From the NCBI GenBank assembly GCA_030041495.1, contig JASHNT010000135.1, positions 1 to 64,000 on the forward strand: a stretch of DNA of 64,000 bases, read 5' to 3'. Within the stretch, counting starts at the first letter, position 1. Each line of letters opens with the position of its first letter. The translations under genes were made by a program, and so were the position numbers. A model generated the notes under the pieces. It was not told where the DNA came from. It saw only the letters and a list, made by a program, of their open reading frames with translations, and made no database searches. Positions 63,232-64,000 of this stretch are shown piece by piece. Origin of the DNA: Bryobacteraceae bacterium (GTDB lineage: Bacteria > Acidobacteriota > Terriglobia > Bryobacterales > Bryobacteraceae).

Positions 63232-64000
63232 ATGCAACTCCTTCGTTACGCGGCGGGCTCGGCCCTAATCGCATTGGCAGGTTTCGGAGCGATGCTCGTC
63301 ACGCCGCGACACACCGCGCAGGCGGCGACGGTGATGGCTCCGCGCTTCGAAGTCGATCCGGAATGGCCCAAGCCTCTGCCCAATCATTGGATCCTCGGCC
63401 AGACCATCGGCGTATCGGCCGACGCGCAGGATGACATCTGGATCATTCACCGGCCGGGCTCGCTCGAAGCGGGGGAAGTGCACGCTACAGCCAATCCACG
63501 CATCGCGCAATGCTGTGCGCCCGCGCCGCCGGTGCTCGAGTTCGATCCCGCGGGCAACCTGATCCGCTACTGGGGCGGGCCCGGACCGGGCTACGATTGG
63601 CCGGATTCCAATCACGGCATCACCGTCGATTACAAAGGCAACGTGTGGATCGGCGGCAACGGGCGAGGCCCGCAGAGCGGGCGCGGCGCGGTCAACGGCC
63701 AGGACGAGGAGGCCAAGGGCGCGGTGAACACCTTCCACGACAACATGGTGCTGAAGTTCACGCGCGAGGGAAAATTTCTGCTGCAAATCGGCAAGCCGTC
63801 TTCGAGCAAGGGCAGCAATGACACCTCCAATCTGCGCCTGGCCGCCAAAACCTTCGTCGATCCCAAGACCAATGAGCTGTACGTCGCCGACGGCTACGGC
63901 AATCACCGCGTCATCGTGTTCGACGCGGACACCGGCCAATACAAGCGCCATTGGGGCGCATACGGGCACCGGCCGGATGACGCGGATCTGGGTCCCTACA
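63232..64000 (+). CDS. NHL-repeat secreted beta-propeller protein (partial)
   Basis: AGGAGG is 7 nt before the ATG at 63232; the frame is open to the window end (256 codons). A signal or anchor segment QLLRYAAGSALIALAGFGAML is followed by FEVDPEWPKPLPNHWILGQTIGVS and NHL-type blades: DDIWIIHRPGS, NHGITVDYKGNVWIGGNG and TNELYVADGYGNHRVIVFDADTG. Such proteins resemble peptidyl-alpha-hydroxyglycine lyase-like and other six-bladed propellers. The C terminus is outside the window. Confidence 0.85.
   Translation, partial: MQLLRYAAGSALIALAGFGAMLVTPRHTAQAATVMAPRFEVDPEWPKPLPNHWILGQTIGVSADAQDDIWIIHRPGSLEAGEVHATANPRIAQCCAPAPPVLEFDPAGNLIRYWGGPGPGYDWPDSNHGITVDYKGNVWIGGNGRGPQSGRGAVNGQDEEAKGAVNTFHDNMVLKFTREGKFLLQIGKPSSSKGSNDTSNLRLAAKTFVDPKTNELYVADGYGNHRVIVFDADTGQYKRHWGAYGHRPDDADLGPY

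Overview
The window is a GC-rich bacterial chromosome segment that most resembles soil Acidobacteriota of the Solibacter/Bryobacter type. Evidence for this is a TIGR03435 soil-associated protein, a VWFA-related secreted protein, Oar-like TonB receptors with an N-terminal carboxypeptidase-regulatory domain, DUF3300, DUF5666 and DUF6152 proteins, and cytochrome/PQQ and NHL propeller proteins at the right end. The assignment rests on recognised families, not on a search.

Layout. 0-9.5 kb: the tail of a methyltransferase, small secreted proteins, a PHP phosphoesterase, an OlsF-like double acyltransferase, the coupled pair yvcK-glmU, an SDR and a YVTN-type propeller. 9.5-17.5 kb: a two-component system (minus strand) divergent from a complete tripartite RND efflux operon. 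17.5-29.2 kb: a long plus-strand run with an AtzA/TrzA-like amidohydrolase, a LigJ-like 4-oxalomesaconate hydratase, an NMT1/SsuA-type ABC importer, two RraA/LigK-like aldolases, a class I methyltransferase, a core-MetE-like methyltransferase and a MetF-MetV fusion. A GH115 alpha-glucuronidase-like gene follows. I read this run as a candidate locus for lignocellulose-derived aromatics and one-carbon units; that reading is inference.

32.8-49.7 kb mixes working genes with three decayed loci: a stop- and frameshift-ridden secreted-protein gene, a macA/macB pair collapsed by an internal deletion, and a TonB receptor that has lost its middle. Between them lie tRNA-Glu, Bcp, an M14 peptidase and a LytS/LytTR pair interrupted by a membrane-anchored amidohydrolase. 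49.8-64 kb: DoxX, DUF3300, a DCC-lipase-maturation-factor fusion, a 27-nt tandem hairpin array in front of a DUF5666 protein, a large TonB receptor, tRNA-Leu, a small secreted-protein operon, an amidase and PQQ/NHL propeller proteins.

Several genes have a -10-like hexamer only 5-11 nt before the start codon and no Shine-Dalgarno, which suggests leaderless mRNAs. Apart from the annotated pseudogenes there is no gene-free stretch over 300 nt. No CRISPR array, complete insertion sequence or prophage was seen.
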